A DNA stretch of 64,000 bases, taken from contig CAJYHN010000004.1 in the NCBI GenBank assembly GCA_913774665.1, positions 248,001 to 312,000 on the forward strand, given 5' to 3'. A program made the translations under genes and the position numbers. Shown in pieces: positions 52,301 through 61,695 of this stretch. How positions within the stretch are numbered: position 1 is the first letter of the stretch; each line of letters opens with the position of its first letter. Origin of the DNA: an uncultured Microbacterium sp. (GTDB lineage Bacteria > Actinomycetota > Actinomycetes > Actinomycetales > Microbacteriaceae). The notes beneath the pieces were generated by a model. The model was not told where the DNA came from. It did no database searches and saw only the letters and a program-made list of their open reading frames with translations.

Positions 52301-55300
52301 TCAGCCGACGAGCGGCGGCACCTCGTAGCGCCGCGGAGTGCCGAAGCGGTGCGCCGTGATCGACACGGCCTGCTCGCGCAGGAAGGCCAGCAGCTCGACG
52401 TGCCCGGCGCGGGTGACCGCGCCCGCGTACACCGCGACCGAGGGCGAACCGCCCGTGGCCTCGGCGACCGCGGCGGTCGACCCGCCGAGCAGACGGACAC
52501 GACCGCCGGTCCGGGCGAGGCGTGCCGCGCGGCGCTCCCAGTCCGCGGCGTCCTCGACCGCGGAACGCACGCCCACACCCTCGAGCCAGGCGCGGACGGC
52601 GGGCGCGAGCTCTGCGGCGGAGCTCACGGTGACGGTCGACCCGGCGCGCACGCCCGCGGCCACGACGCGAACGAGAGCCGACGACGGAGCCTCCTCGACG
52701 CGCACCGTCACCGGCACCGCCGAATAACGCAGCACGTTCTGCTCCGACTCCAGGCCGGTCACGTCGCGCGCCAGCGAGAACTCCTCCGCCCACGCGGCGG
52801 CGTCGCTCGCCAACGCCCCGGCCAGCCACTCGCGGTCGGCGGCGGGCACGGCGGCCAGCGCCGGGGCGGCGAGGGCGTCGGGCGTGCGGGGAGCCGAGGT
52901 CTCGGCATCCGCCCACTCCCCGAAGCCGAAGAGGTAGTGCGGTCCGCCGGCCTTGGTGCCCGCGCCGACGGCCGACTTCTTCCATCCGCCGAACGGCTGA
53001 CGCTGCACGATCGCGCCGGTGGTGCCGCGGTTGACGTAGACGTTGCCCGCCTCGATGCGTGAGAGCCACCGCTGGATCTCGGCCTCGTCGAGGGCGTGCA
53101 GGCCCGAGGTGAGGCCGTACTCGATCGCGTTGACGATCTCGATCGCCTCGTCGAGCGTCTCGGCGGTCATGATGCCGAGCACCGGTCCGAAGTACTCGGT
53201 GCGGTGGAAGGCGCTGCCCGGCTGCACACCCTCGCGGATGCCGGGGCGCCACAGCGACCCCTCGTCGTCGAGCTTTCTCGGCTCGACCACCCAGCTCTGA
53301 CCGGGCTCGAGAGTCGTGAGGGCCGTGAGCAGCTTGCCGTTCGCGGGCTCGATGAGGGGTCCGATGCGCGAGGCCTCGTCCCACGGCAGGCCGACCTCGA
53401 GCGAGGTGACGGCGTCGACGAGCTGGTCGCGGAAGCGCCGCGAGCGCGCGACCGATCCGACGAGCACGACGAGGGATGCCGCGGAGCACTTCTGCCCGGC
53501 GTGGCCGAAGGCCGACATCGCGACGTCTTTCGCCGCGAGGTCGAGGTCGGCGCTGGGGGTGACGATCACGGCGTTCTTGCCGCTCGTCTCCGCCAGCAGG
53601 GGCAGGTCGGAACGGAAGGAGCGGAACAGCTCGGCCGTCTCGTAGGCGCCGGTGAGCACGACCCGCTCGACGGCGGGGTGGGTGAGCAGCTGACGGCCGA
53701 GGTCGTTCTCGGAGACCTGCACGAGCTTCAGCACCTCGCGCGGGACGCCCGCTTCCCACAGCGCTTCCACCATCACGGCGCCCGAGCGCTCGGCGAGGCC
53801 CGCGGGCTTGATGACGACGGCGGAACCGGCGGCGAGCGCGGCGAGGGTCGAGCCCGCGGGGATCGCGACCGGGAAGTTCCACGGCGGGGTCACCACGGTC
53901 ACGCCGACCGGGGTGAAGGTCGCGCCGTCGACGCTCTCGAGCGTGCGCGCCTGCTCGGCGTAGTAGTGGGCGAAGTCGATCGCCTCCGACACCTCGGGGT
54001 CGCTCTGCTCGATGACCTTGCCGCACTCGGCGCCCATGACCTCGAGCAGGTCGGCGCGGCGCTTCTCGAGCGCGTCCCCGGCGCGGTGCAGGATCTCGGC
54101 GCGGCCGGCGGCCCCGAGCGCGCGCCACCCGGCGGCGGCGTCGGCGGCATCCTGGATCAGCGTGTTCAGCGCGGTCTCGTCGGTGACGGTGTGGGCGGCG
54201 ATGGTGTCGCGGCCCAGGGTCGACTCCTCCATACGCGCGACGATCGCCCGCGACCAGTCGCGATTGGCCTCGATCGCCGGGTCGGAGTCGGGGGTGTTGC
54301 GGAAGCCGTGGGTCGGCGTGGGAGCCGCGGGGGTCGTGCGGTCCTGCACGCGGTGGGACTCCGGCACTGCCGACGGCATCTCGGCGAGCGAGGCGAGGAA
54401 GCGGTCGCGCTCTCGCGAGAACAGCGCCTCGTGGGTGTCGAGGTCGAACACCGCCGACATGAAGTTCTCGCTCGATGCGCCCTCTTCGAGGCGGCGGATG
54501 AGGTACGCGATCGCGACGTCGAACTCCTGCGGGTGCACCACGGGGGTGTAGAGCAGGATCGAGCCGACCGTGCGACGCACGACCGCCTGCTGCGCGGTCG
54601 CCATGCCGAGCAGCATCTCGACGTCGATGCCGCCGGTCACGCCGCGCCGCTCGGCGAGCAGCCACGCGAGGGCGACGTCGAAGAGGTTGTGTCCGGCGAC
54701 GCCGATCCGCACGTGCTTCGTGTGCTCGGGGCGCAGGGCGTAGTCGAGCACCGCCTTGTACGAGGCGTCGGTCGCCTGCTTCGACGGCCAGGTGGCGAGC
54801 GGCCAGTCGTGCACCTCTGCATCCACCCGCTCCATCGGCAGGTTCGCGCCCTTGACCACGCGCACCTTGATGTGGGCTCCCCCGGATGCCACCCGCGCGG
54901 CGGTCCACTCCTGCAGGCGGATCATCGCGGCGAGCGCGTCGGGCAGGTAGGCCTGCAGCACGATCCCCGCCTCGACGCCGTGGAACTCGGGCTCGCTCAG
55001 CAGCGTCTCGAAGACGGCGAGGGTGAGGTCGAGGTCCTTGAATTCCTCCATGTCGAGGTTCACGAACGTGCCCGTCTCCTTCGCCACCCGGTACAGGGGG
55101 CGCAGGGCCGCGACCGCATCGGCGACGGCGGCGTCGAAGGCCCACGGGGTGTGCGGGGCGACGGTCGACGAGACCTTGATCGAGACGTAGTCGACGTCGT
55201 CGCGGGCGAGCAGCTTGCGCGTGCCGGCCAGGCGGCGCGCGGCCTCCTTCTTGCCGAGGATGGCCTCGCCGAGCAGGTTCACGTTGAGGCGGATGCCGTC

Positions 55301-55756
55301 TCCCCGGCCCCGGATCGAGGTGATGGCCTCGCCGAGCTTGCGATCGGTGGCGTCGACGATGAGGTGGCGCACCATCGAGCGCAGCGCCGTGCGGGCGGCG
55401 GGGACCACGACCTGCGGCAGGATCGGCGCGGCGAAGGCGCCCATACGGATCGCGGCCCTGAGGTGCAGCGGGAGGAATCCCGGGATGAGGGGGGTCAGCG
55501 CGGCGAGGTTGCGCGCGGCGACGCGCACGTCTTCTGGGCGCACGACGCCGTCGACGAAGCCGACGGTGAAGTCGAGGCCGCGCGGGTCGCGGAGGACTCC
55601 GGCGAGACGCTGGGCGGCGGCGTCGACGGGCTCGTCGCGACTCTCGGCGAGCCAGCGGCGCACGAGGGCGATCGCCTCGTCGGCGAGCTCGTGCGGAGAG
55701 ACGAGTGCGGCGGGGGTGGTGCCGGACGTGGTGTCGGGGACATCGGTGAGCGACAT
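52301..55756 (-). CDS. putA: Bifunctional proline dehydrogenase / L-glutamate gamma-semialdehyde dehydrogenase
   Basis: A 1151-residue PutA without the DNA-binding domain of enteric PutA. The proline dehydrogenase barrel (about 150-440) oxidises proline with FAD (KGANLPMERVDAEVH, GHNLFDVALAWLLAERRG). The aldehyde dehydrogenase domain (about 520-985) oxidises glutamate semialdehyde to glutamate with NAD; its general base is Glu723 (LAETSGKNA) and its nucleophile Cys757 (GQKCSAAS). Substrate is channelled between the sites. A C-terminal ALDH-like extra region follows to 1151. AGGAAGGA precedes the ATG. A divergent LysR gene lies 99 bp away. Confidence 0.92.
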   Translation of the reverse strand: MSLTDVPDTTSGTTPAALVSPHELADEAIALVRRWLAESRDEPVDAAAQRLAGVLRDPRGLDFTVGFVDGVVRPEDVRVAARNLAALTPLIPGFLPLHLRAAIRMGAFAAPILPQVVVPAARTALRSMVRHLIVDATDRKLGEAITSIRGRGDGIRLNVNLLGEAILGKKEAARRLAGTRKLLARDDVDYVSIKVSSTVAPHTPWAFDAAVADAVAALRPLYRVAKETGTFVNLDMEEFKDLDLTLAVFETLLSEPEFHGVEAGIVLQAYLPDALAAMIRLQEWTAARVASGGAHIKVRVVKGANLPMERVDAEVHDWPLATWPSKQATDASYKAVLDYALRPEHTKHVRIGVAGHNLFDVALAWLLAERRGVTGGIDVEMLLGMATAQQAVVRRTVGSILLYTPVVHPQEFDVAIAYLIRRLEEGASSENFMSAVFDLDTHEALFSRERDRFLASLAEMPSAVPESHRVQDRTTPAAPTPTHGFRNTPDSDPAIEANRDWSRAIVARMEESTLGRDTIAAHTVTDETALNTLIQDAADAAAGWRALGAAGRAEILHRAGDALEKRRADLLEVMGAECGKVIEQSDPEVSEAIDFAHYYAEQARTLESVDGATFTPVGVTVVTPPWNFPVAIPAGSTLAALAAGSAVVIKPAGLAERSGAVMVEALWEAGVPREVLKLVQVSENDLGRQLLTHPAVERVVLTGAYETAELFRSFRSDLPLLAETSGKNAVIVTPSADLDLAAKDVAMSAFGHAGQKCSAASLVVLVGSVARSRRFRDQLVDAVTSLEVGLPWDEASRIGPLIEPANGKLLTALTTLEPGQSWVVEPRKLDDEGSLWRPGIREGVQPGSAFHRTEYFGPVLGIMTAETLDEAIEIVNAIEYGLTSGLHALDEAEIQRWLSRIEAGNVYVNRGTTGAIVQRQPFGGWKKSAVGAGTKAGGPHYLFGFGEWADAETSAPRTPDALAAPALAAVPAADREWLAGALASDAAAWAEEFSLARDVTGLESEQNVLRYSAVPVTVRVEEAPSSALVRVVAAGVRAGSTVTVSSAAELAPAVRAWLEGVGVRSAVEDAADWERRAARLARTGGRVRLLGGSTAAVAEATGGSPSVAVYAGAVTRAGHVELLAFLREQAVSITAHRFGTPRRYEVPPLVG

Positions 55757-55855
55757 GGCGATCCTTCCTCGGATGCTCTCAGCATGAGGCTCGCGTCTGT
55801 TCGAGAAAAGCGATGATTTCCGACGCATACTGATCGATAGAGACGAAGGGATGCC

Positions 55856-56743
55856 ATGTTCGATCTGCGCCGTCTGCGCCTGCTGCACGAGCTGTCGGTG
55901 CGGGGCACCCTCGCCGCCGTCGCCGAGGCGCTCGCCTACAGCCCGTCGACGATCTCGCAGCAGCTCGCCCTGCTCGAGAAAGAAGCGGGAGTCCCCCTGC
56001 TCGAGCCCGACGGTCGCCGCGTGCGCCTCACCGCGCAGGGCGCGGCCCTGGCCGCCCACGCGGCCCGCATGCTCGCCGCCGACGAGGCCGCGCGCGCGGA
56101 GCTCGAGCGCATGCGACCCTCCCTCGCCCCGGTGCGCCTGGCGGTGATGCAGTCCGCCGCCCACGGCCTGCTCCCCCGCGCCCTCGATGCCCTCGCCGAG
56201 AGCGAGCCGCAGCTGCGCGTCGAGGTCGCCGAGCTCGCCCCCGAGGAGGGGCTGTTCGAGGTCGCGGCGCGCGGCTTCGATCTCGCCGTCGCCGAGCAGT
56301 ACCCCGGGCACACGCGCGAGCACCGCGAGGGACTCGAGCGCGGGCTCCTGGGTCGGGATGCCATCCGGCTCGCCGTCTCGCGCGACGACCCCGCGCAGCA
56401 TCTCGAAGACCTTCGCGAGCGGGCCTGGGTGATGGAACCGGTCGGCACGGCCGCCCGCCAGTGGGCCACCCAGCAGTGCCGGGCCGCCGGGTTCGAGCCC
56501 GACGTGCGGTTCGAGATGGCCGATCTCACCGCGCACGCCCGGCTCGTGGCATCCGGTCATGCCGTGGGGATGATCCCCGACCTCGTCTTCGCGGGCGAGG
56601 CCCCGCCCGTGCGGCTCGTCGGCCTTCCGGGCCAGCCGCGGCGCGAGGTGTTCACGGCGGTGCGCCGGGGAACGGCCTACCGCCCCGGGGTACGCGCCGT
56701 GCGCGCGGCACTGCAGGTGGCGTACGACCGGGGCGGTCGGTAG
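55856..56743 (+). CDS. LysR-family regulator divergent from putA
   Basis: A 295-residue LysR regulator. The winged HTH near 1-60 reads LRLLHELSVRGTLAAVAEALAYSPSTISQQLALLEKEAG. An effector domain (about 88-290) follows. It lies divergent from putA, so it probably controls proline use, though the signal is inferred. AAGGGATGCC precedes the ATG. The 99-bp gap holds a TGCT-CTC-AGCA inverted repeat (55774-55784), a possible site. It ends 6 bp from the convergent aztD gene. Confidence 0.85.
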   Translation: MFDLRRLRLLHELSVRGTLAAVAEALAYSPSTISQQLALLEKEAGVPLLEPDGRRVRLTAQGAALAAHAARMLAADEAARAELERMRPSLAPVRLAVMQSAAHGLLPRALDALAESEPQLRVEVAELAPEEGLFEVAARGFDLAVAEQYPGHTREHREGLERGLLGRDAIRLAVSRDDPAQHLEDLRERAWVMEPVGTAARQWATQQCRAAGFEPDVRFEMADLTAHARLVASGHAVGMIPDLVFAGEAPPVRLVGLPGQPRREVFTAVRRGTAYRPGVRAVRAALQVAYDRGGR

Positions 56744-56749
56744 AGGCGC

Positions 56750-57952
56750 TTACTTGGTCAGCGCGATCTCGTTCGGCGTCTGCTCGAGCGTCACGCTCTT
56801 GACGACCTGGCCCGTGGTGAGGTCGACCGCGTGCACGGCGTTCTTCGCCGGCTCGGTCACGTAGGCGAGGTCGCCCGAGACCTTGATGGCGGGGTGGGCG
56901 TCCTGCCACTCGGCCGGTCCCTCCCAGGCGTCGATAACGGGGAACGCGTCGGTGAACTCCCCGGTCGCGGGGTCGAGCACGTGGATCGCCCCGTCGGATG
57001 CCAGCACGTAGGCGAGGTCGCCCGGACCCCGGGCCACGTCGCGGAAGGTGTACTCCGCCCCCGCGGGCATGTCGATCACGCGCTGGGTCTTCGCCGCGGT
57101 GTCGATCAGGGCGAGACGGTGCAGCAGGTAGCCCTCGGCATCGCGGTCGTCCTTGTAGTCGCCCACGATCAGCGCGCTGTTCTCGCTCACGTACGCGTTG
57201 CCCATGCGGCCGTACGGCTGGTCGGGAGCGGTCAGCTTGGTGAAGGTGCCGTTGTCGTAGACGAGGGCGCCGTTCTCGCAGCCGAACACGACGACCTCGT
57301 TCTTCGCGGTGCCTTCTCCGTGCACGCCGGGGCAGACGCTGCTCTCGGCGATCGTGGCACCGGAGGCGTCCTTCGCCACCACGCCGTTGCGGCCGTCGGC
57401 ATTGCCGACCGTGGTGAGGAAGGTGCCGTCCTCGAGCACGATCGAGACGCCGTGGTGCGCCTCGACGCCCGGAACCGTCCGAACCTCGGGAAGGGAGTCG
57501 GCGGATGCCAAGAGCGCATCGGTGTCGAAGATCGTCGAGTCGCTCGTGCCGTCGGCGTAGAGAACCGTCGTCCCACCGTGCGTCACCACGTGACCTGGCT
57601 TGGACGCCGAGAACACGAGGTCGGTGAGCTCGGGGTCGGCGGCCGCCGTCCCGGCATCCAGCACCTGGAACCCCTTGCTCGTGGTCACCATGACGTGGCG
57701 ACCGTCACCGGCGGCGTTCAGGCGGGTGAACTCCTCGGACGAGAGATCGCCCAGGGTCTCGAGGCTCTGACCGTCGAGCACCAGGATGCCTCCGGGGTAC
57801 GACAGCGCGACGCGGGTGGCGGTGTCGGTCGCGGGGCTCGACGCCGGGGCCGCCGATCCGGGGCCGGTTGCGCCGGCGCACGCCGACAGGGTGACGGTGG
57901 CTCCGATCGCGAGGGCGACCAGGCCCGCGCGGGGCAGGGAGAAGCTGCGCAT
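56750..57952 (-). CDS. aztD: Zinc metallochaperone AztD (lipoprotein form)
   Basis: A 400-residue lipoprotein with lipobox Cys25 (TLSAC) and a beta-propeller body. Blades show YPGGILVLDGQSLETLG, VEAHHGVSIVLEDGTFLTTVGN and a PTGEFTDAF-type repeat. AztD passes zinc to AztC in Paracoccus. The histidine-containing EAHHG segment could bind metal. It is the last gene of the aztB-lipoprotein-aztC-aztD operon, under the Zur box. The N-terminal metal loop of proteobacterial AztD is not evident, so the loading mode may differ. Confidence 0.8.
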   Translation of the reverse strand: MRSFSLPRAGLVALAIGATVTLSACAGATGPGSAAPASSPATDTATRVALSYPGGILVLDGQSLETLGDLSSEEFTRLNAAGDGRHVMVTTSKGFQVLDAGTAAADPELTDLVFSASKPGHVVTHGGTTVLYADGTSDSTIFDTDALLASADSLPEVRTVPGVEAHHGVSIVLEDGTFLTTVGNADGRNGVVAKDASGATIAESSVCPGVHGEGTAKNEVVVFGCENGALVYDNGTFTKLTAPDQPYGRMGNAYVSENSALIVGDYKDDRDAEGYLLHRLALIDTAAKTQRVIDMPAGAEYTFRDVARGPGDLAYVLASDGAIHVLDPATGEFTDAFPVIDAWEGPAEWQDAHPAIKVSGDLAYVTEPAKNAVHAVDLTTGQVVKSVTLEQTPNEIALTK

Positions 57953-57982
57953 TCGTATCTCTTTCTGGGGTGGGGGGTCTCG

Positions 57983-58882
57983 TCAGGGTGAGAGCCCGGT
58001 GGCGATGCGCTGCGTGTTCACGCGCATCATGGTCAGGTAGTCGGGGGCGTCCCCGCGTGCGTCGGTGAGCGACTCGGTGAACAGCTCGCTCACCTCGACA
58101 TGCCGATCGGCCTCTTCCGCGAGGGCACGGACGAGGCGGTCGGGAGACGACGACTCGGCGAAGATCGTCGGCACCTTCGCCTCGTCGATGGCCGAGACGA
58201 GGTCGGCGAGGTCGCTCGAGCTCGGGGCGGCGAGGGTCGTGCCGCCGGGGATCACGGCCCCGATGAGGCGGAAGTCGAAGCGAGCGGCGAGGTAGCCGAA
58301 CACGTGGTGGTTGGTGACCAGCGCCCGACGCTCGGCGGGGATCGCGGCGAAGGTCGCCGTCATGTCGGCATCCAACCGCTCGAGCTGTTCGCGGTACGCG
58401 GCCGAACGCTCGGTGACCGCTGCCCCGCCGAGGCGCTCCAACTCCGGGGCGAGCGCATCGACCACGGCGATCATCTGCGCGGGGTCGGTCCAGAAGTGCG
58501 GATCGGCGGCCCCGCCGGCATCCGTGGAGGTGTAGGGCAGCACGGCGACGACCTCTCCCGCGACGACCGTGTCCACCCCGTCGGCCTTCGCGGCGTCGAG
58601 GTGGTGCTGCAGGCCCTCTTCGAGCCCCAGCCCGTTCGCGACCAGCAGATCCGCCGAGCGCATCCGCGCGGCATCCGCGGCCGAGATCTCGAACGAGTGC
58701 GGGTCGGCGCCCGGGCGCATCAGGGTCATCACGTCCACGTCGTCGCCGACGAGGTTCGACACCACATCTCCCAGGATGTTCGTGGTCACCACGACCAGAG
58801 GGCGATCGGTTGCCGCGCTGCCCGCGCACCCGGTCAGGCTCAGCAGGGCTGCCGCGGCAAGGGCGGCGAGGATACGGCGCAT
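57983..58882 (-). CDS. aztC: Zinc ABC transporter substrate-binding lipoprotein
   Basis: A 299-residue cluster A-I (cluster 9) metal-binding protein with lipobox Cys19 (SLTGC). Three zinc-ligand histidines are visible: His62 (DPHSFEI), His129 (DPHFWTD) and His192/193 (NHHVFGYLA). An acid ligand lies later (E243 or E270 are candidates). It lacks the His-rich loop seen in ZnuA, as AztC does. It starts one base after the TGA of the upstream lipoprotein gene, so the two are coupled. It feeds zinc to AztB. Confidence 0.88.
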   Translation of the reverse strand: MRRILAALAAAALLSLTGCAGSAATDRPLVVVTTNILGDVVSNLVGDDVDVMTLMRPGADPHSFEISAADAARMRSADLLVANGLGLEEGLQHHLDAAKADGVDTVVAGEVVAVLPYTSTDAGGAADPHFWTDPAQMIAVVDALAPELERLGGAAVTERSAAYREQLERLDADMTATFAAIPAERRALVTNHHVFGYLAARFDFRLIGAVIPGGTTLAAPSSSDLADLVSAIDEAKVPTIFAESSSPDRLVRALAEEADRHVEVSELFTESLTDARGDAPDYLTMMRVNTQRIATGLSP

Positions 58883-58883
58883 G

Positions 58884-60098
58884 TCAGCGTCCCGTCTCTG
58901 CGAAGAAGAGCGGCGAGCGCTCGGGGGTGAACTCGCGCGCGATGCGCGCGCCGTCGGCGAAATCGATCTCCCACAACCGCCCCTCAGCGGGCCCGTTGAG
59001 GTACGCGCGCTGCTGGTCGGCGACGAGCGTCACGGGGAGCCCCGCGGCGAGACTCTCCGAGACGAGCGGGACGGACGCCGCGCGCACCGCGCCGCTGTCG
59101 CCGTCCAGCGTGAGCACCCGACCACCGGCGCTCAGCGCCAGGACGTTGGCCGTCTTGTCGTCGACGGCGGTGACCTGAACGAGCGGTTCGGGGGCGGGAA
59201 GAAGGGTCCACGTCCGCGCGCGCGTATCCAGGATCCAGATCCCGGCGTCACCCGCCAGGGCTGCGACGCGGGGTCGCCCCTCGCGGTTGTGGAAAGCGGT
59301 GGCCCGCGGCGCGGTGGTGCCCGGCGGGTACGGTACGACCTCGACGACCGGCTGATCGCCCTCGACGCTCGCGAGGACGGCGCCGTCACGGCATCCGATC
59401 ACCGCTCCGACGCGGGTCGTGATCGTGCCCGCCGGGTCGATGCACGGCGTCGACGCACCGAGAGGGGCGCCGTCGGCCGCGCGCAGCGTCACCTCTCCCC
59501 CGGCGGCGACCGCCGCGAAAGAACCGACGGGGGCGACGAGACCCGCGCCCGACGTCGTCGTCACGCGGAACTTCTCGACGACCTCGCCCTTCGACAACGC
59601 TTCGATATCGAGCAGGACCGCCTCGCCGGAGCCCGGGAAGAACACGCCCGCACCCCCCGTGGTCGACGAGTTGGACGTCGCGATCGTGGCCACACCCTCC
59701 CCCGCGATGTCACCGAGCACCCGCGCGGGCGCCCGGTAGTAGTGGAAGTGATCGACGTGGTCCCAGGTCCACACGCCGCTGTCGACGATCGAGACACCGT
59801 CACCGTCGGCCGAGAAGAGGTAGCGACCGTCGGAGTGCACCGCGGCGGGAGCGCGGACGACCCCCAGCTCGGCCGTGGTCTCGTCGAGCAGGTCGAGGTG
59901 CGAGACACCGCCTCCGGCGTCAATGGAGGTCAGGCCGAGCGCGGGCTCCGCCAGTTCCGCGGCGCCGTCGATCCGACCGTGCTCGTCGGACTCGGGGGCG
60001 GCTGTCGAGTCGGACGGCGGGGGCGGGGCGGCGCAGCCGGCCAGTGCGAGCAGCAGAAGGGCGCCGACGGACGCGAAGCGTCGGGAGAGATGAGGCAT
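58884..60098 (-). CDS. Additional beta-propeller-like lipoprotein of the azt operon
   Basis: A 404-residue lipoprotein with lipobox Cys22 (LALAGC). The body has repeated WD-like strands (GRYLFSADGDGVSIVDSGVW; PRVAALAGDAGIWILDTRART; GRVLTLDGDSG) consistent with a beta-propeller. It shares layout with AztD but is clearly a different sequence. A WDHVDHFHYYR motif (residues 112-122) offers three histidines for metal binding. It lies between aztB and aztC, so it is very likely part of zinc uptake, perhaps a second chaperone. The exact role is unknown. Confidence 0.72.
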   Translation of the reverse strand: MPHLSRRFASVGALLLLALAGCAAPPPPSDSTAAPESDEHGRIDGAAELAEPALGLTSIDAGGGVSHLDLLDETTAELGVVRAPAAVHSDGRYLFSADGDGVSIVDSGVWTWDHVDHFHYYRAPARVLGDIAGEGVATIATSNSSTTGGAGVFFPGSGEAVLLDIEALSKGEVVEKFRVTTTSGAGLVAPVGSFAAVAAGGEVTLRAADGAPLGASTPCIDPAGTITTRVGAVIGCRDGAVLASVEGDQPVVEVVPYPPGTTAPRATAFHNREGRPRVAALAGDAGIWILDTRARTWTLLPAPEPLVQVTAVDDKTANVLALSAGGRVLTLDGDSGAVRAASVPLVSESLAAGLPVTLVADQQRAYLNGPAEGRLWEIDFADGARIAREFTPERSPLFFAETGR

Positions 60099-60133
60099 GA
60101 AGGCTTTCCAGGGGGAAGGAGCGGGACGGGGAA

Positions 60134-60988
60134 TCAGGCGGGCGCGGGCAGGGCCGCGACGGCGCGACGGCGCACCTCGTTCGTCGCCCGCCGCAGGAGC
60201 CACGAGACGCCGGCGGCCGCGATCGCGGTGGCGGCGATCGTCGCCCCGGCCGCGGTGGCCGCGTGCCACGACACGACGAGACCGACGGCGACGGCGAGGG
60301 CGCCGATGGCGGCGGCGACCACCATGGTCGTGGAGATGCGCTCGGTCCATTGCCGCGCGGCGACGGCGGGAGCGACGAGCAGGCCCACGACGAGGAGCGA
60401 ACCGACGGCCTGGTAGGACGCGACGACCGCGAGGGTCACGAGGCCCACGAGCACCGTCTGCGCCGCACGCGGACGGAGGCCGAGGACGCGCGCGACACGC
60501 TCGTCGATCGCGAGGGCGATGAGGGAGCGGTGCGCCAGGGCTGCGGCGGTGATCCCCAGGGCGACCGCGACGGCGAGGACGACGAGGTCGGCGGCGGCGA
60601 CCGCCAGGATGTCGCCGAAGAGGATGGCCGTGGCATCCGTCGCGAAGCTTCCCGCGTGCGAGATGACGATCACCCCGAGCGCGAGCATGCCGACGAAGAG
60701 CAAACCGATGCTCGTGTCGTACGACACCTTCGCACGGCGCTGCAGGACGCCGATGCCGAGGCTCATCACGACGGCGCTGACCGCCGCGCCCGCCAGGACG
60801 GGGAGCCCCAGCACCGTGGCCAGTGCCACGCCGGGGAGCATGCCGTGGGCCAGCGCCTCGCCCAGGAAGGCCATCCCCCGCACGATCACCCATGTGCCGG
60901 CCACCGCGCACAGTACGGCGACGAGGACGCCACCCAGGAGGGCGCGTTGCACGAATTCGAGTGAAAAGGGATCGAGGAGCCAGGACAC
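60134..60988 (-). CDS. aztB: Zinc ABC transporter permease
   Basis: A 284-residue ABC-3 family permease with about eight hydrophobic helices. It has the GEALAHGMLPGVALA motif and the QAVGSLLVVGLLVAPAVAARQWTERI segment that contacts the ATPase. It transports zinc handed over by AztC. First gene of its operon, divergent from aztA, with the Zur box 23 bp before its start. Confidence 0.9.
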   Translation of the reverse strand: MSWLLDPFSLEFVQRALLGGVLVAVLCAVAGTWVIVRGMAFLGEALAHGMLPGVALATVLGLPVLAGAAVSAVVMSLGIGVLQRRAKVSYDTSIGLLFVGMLALGVIVISHAGSFATDATAILFGDILAVAAADLVVLAVAVALGITAAALAHRSLIALAIDERVARVLGLRPRAAQTVLVGLVTLAVVASYQAVGSLLVVGLLVAPAVAARQWTERISTTMVVAAAIGALAVAVGLVVSWHAATAAGATIAATAIAAAGVSWLLRRATNEVRRRAVAALPAPA

Positions 60989-61010
60989 GATGTCCGACCG
61001 TAGCGTTAAG

Positions 61011-61025
61011 TGAGAACGGTTATCA
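61011..61025. promoter_or_regulatory. Zur-box between aztA and aztB
   Basis: TGAGAACGGTTATCA is a 15-bp inverted repeat (arms TGAGAAC and GTTATCA around a G, one mismatch) that fits the TGAnAAn-type Zur boxes of actinobacteria. It lies 22 bp from the aztB start and 7-19 bp from the aztA start choices, so zinc-loaded Zur would block both promoters. Confidence 0.85.
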
Positions 61026-61032
61026 AACTCAT

Positions 61033-61695
61033 ATGATTGTTGCCATGACGATTTATGCCCTGCGTGCTCGCGGTCTCCGCGTCGAATTCCCCGGGGTCGT
61101 CGCGCTCGACGACGTCGACCTCGACATCGCGGACGGCGCCCTCACCGTGATCGTCGGACCCAACGGTGCAGGCAAGTCGACGCTGCTCGAGGTGCTCGCG
61201 GGGGCTCGCCCGACGGCCTCCGGTTCGCTCGAGCTCGGTGGACGGTCGCGTGCCTTCGTGCCGCAGCGCGCCGCGGTCGCAGAACACCTCCCCCTCACCG
61301 TCCGCGACGTCGTCACCGCCGGAGCATGGGGCCGCCTCGGGCCCCTAGGTCGCCTCACACGCGCACACCGGGAGTCCGTGGATCACGCGATGCGGAGGCT
61401 CGACGTGGCGCCTCTCGCGCGGCATCCGTTCTCCTCCCTCTCGGGTGGGCAACGGCAGCGAGCGCTCCTGGCGCAGGGGCTCGCGCGCAGAGCCGACATC
61501 CTGCTGCTCGATGAGCCGACCACGGGTCTCGACGCCGCGAGCGCGGAGCTCAATCGCGCGGCGATCAGCAGCGAGATCTCACGCGGGGCGGCGGTCGTGT
61601 GTGTCAGTCACGACGAGCGGTTGATCGACGATGCGGACCGCGTGATCCGCATCGAGGCCGGTCGCCTCAGGCCCGCGAGCGAACGCGTTCGGTGA
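61033..61695 (+). CDS. aztA: Zinc ABC transporter ATP-binding protein
   Basis: A 220-residue ABC ATPase: Walker A GPNGAGKST, Q-loop VPQRAAV, signature LSGGQRQR, Walker B ILLLDEPTTGLD and switch His in CVSHDERL. It powers AztB. The start is ATG 61033 (MIVAMTIYALRA) or ATG 61045; neither has a clear ribosome site, as the Zur box occupies the region. It is convergent with, and overlaps by 29 bp, the MarR gene. Confidence 0.88.
   Translation: MIVAMTIYALRARGLRVEFPGVVALDDVDLDIADGALTVIVGPNGAGKSTLLEVLAGARPTASGSLELGGRSRAFVPQRAAVAEHLPLTVRDVVTAGAWGRLGPLGRLTRAHRESVDHAMRRLDVAPLARHPFSSLSGGQRQRALLAQGLARRADILLLDEPTTGLDAASAELNRAAISSEISRGAAVVCVSHDERLIDDADRVIRIEAGRLRPASERVR

Noticed and set aside
51120-55145. 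1341-codon minus-strand frame through the repeat cluster and putA
   Set aside because: Wrong frame of putA plus repeat DNA; the real putA frame has both catalytic domains.
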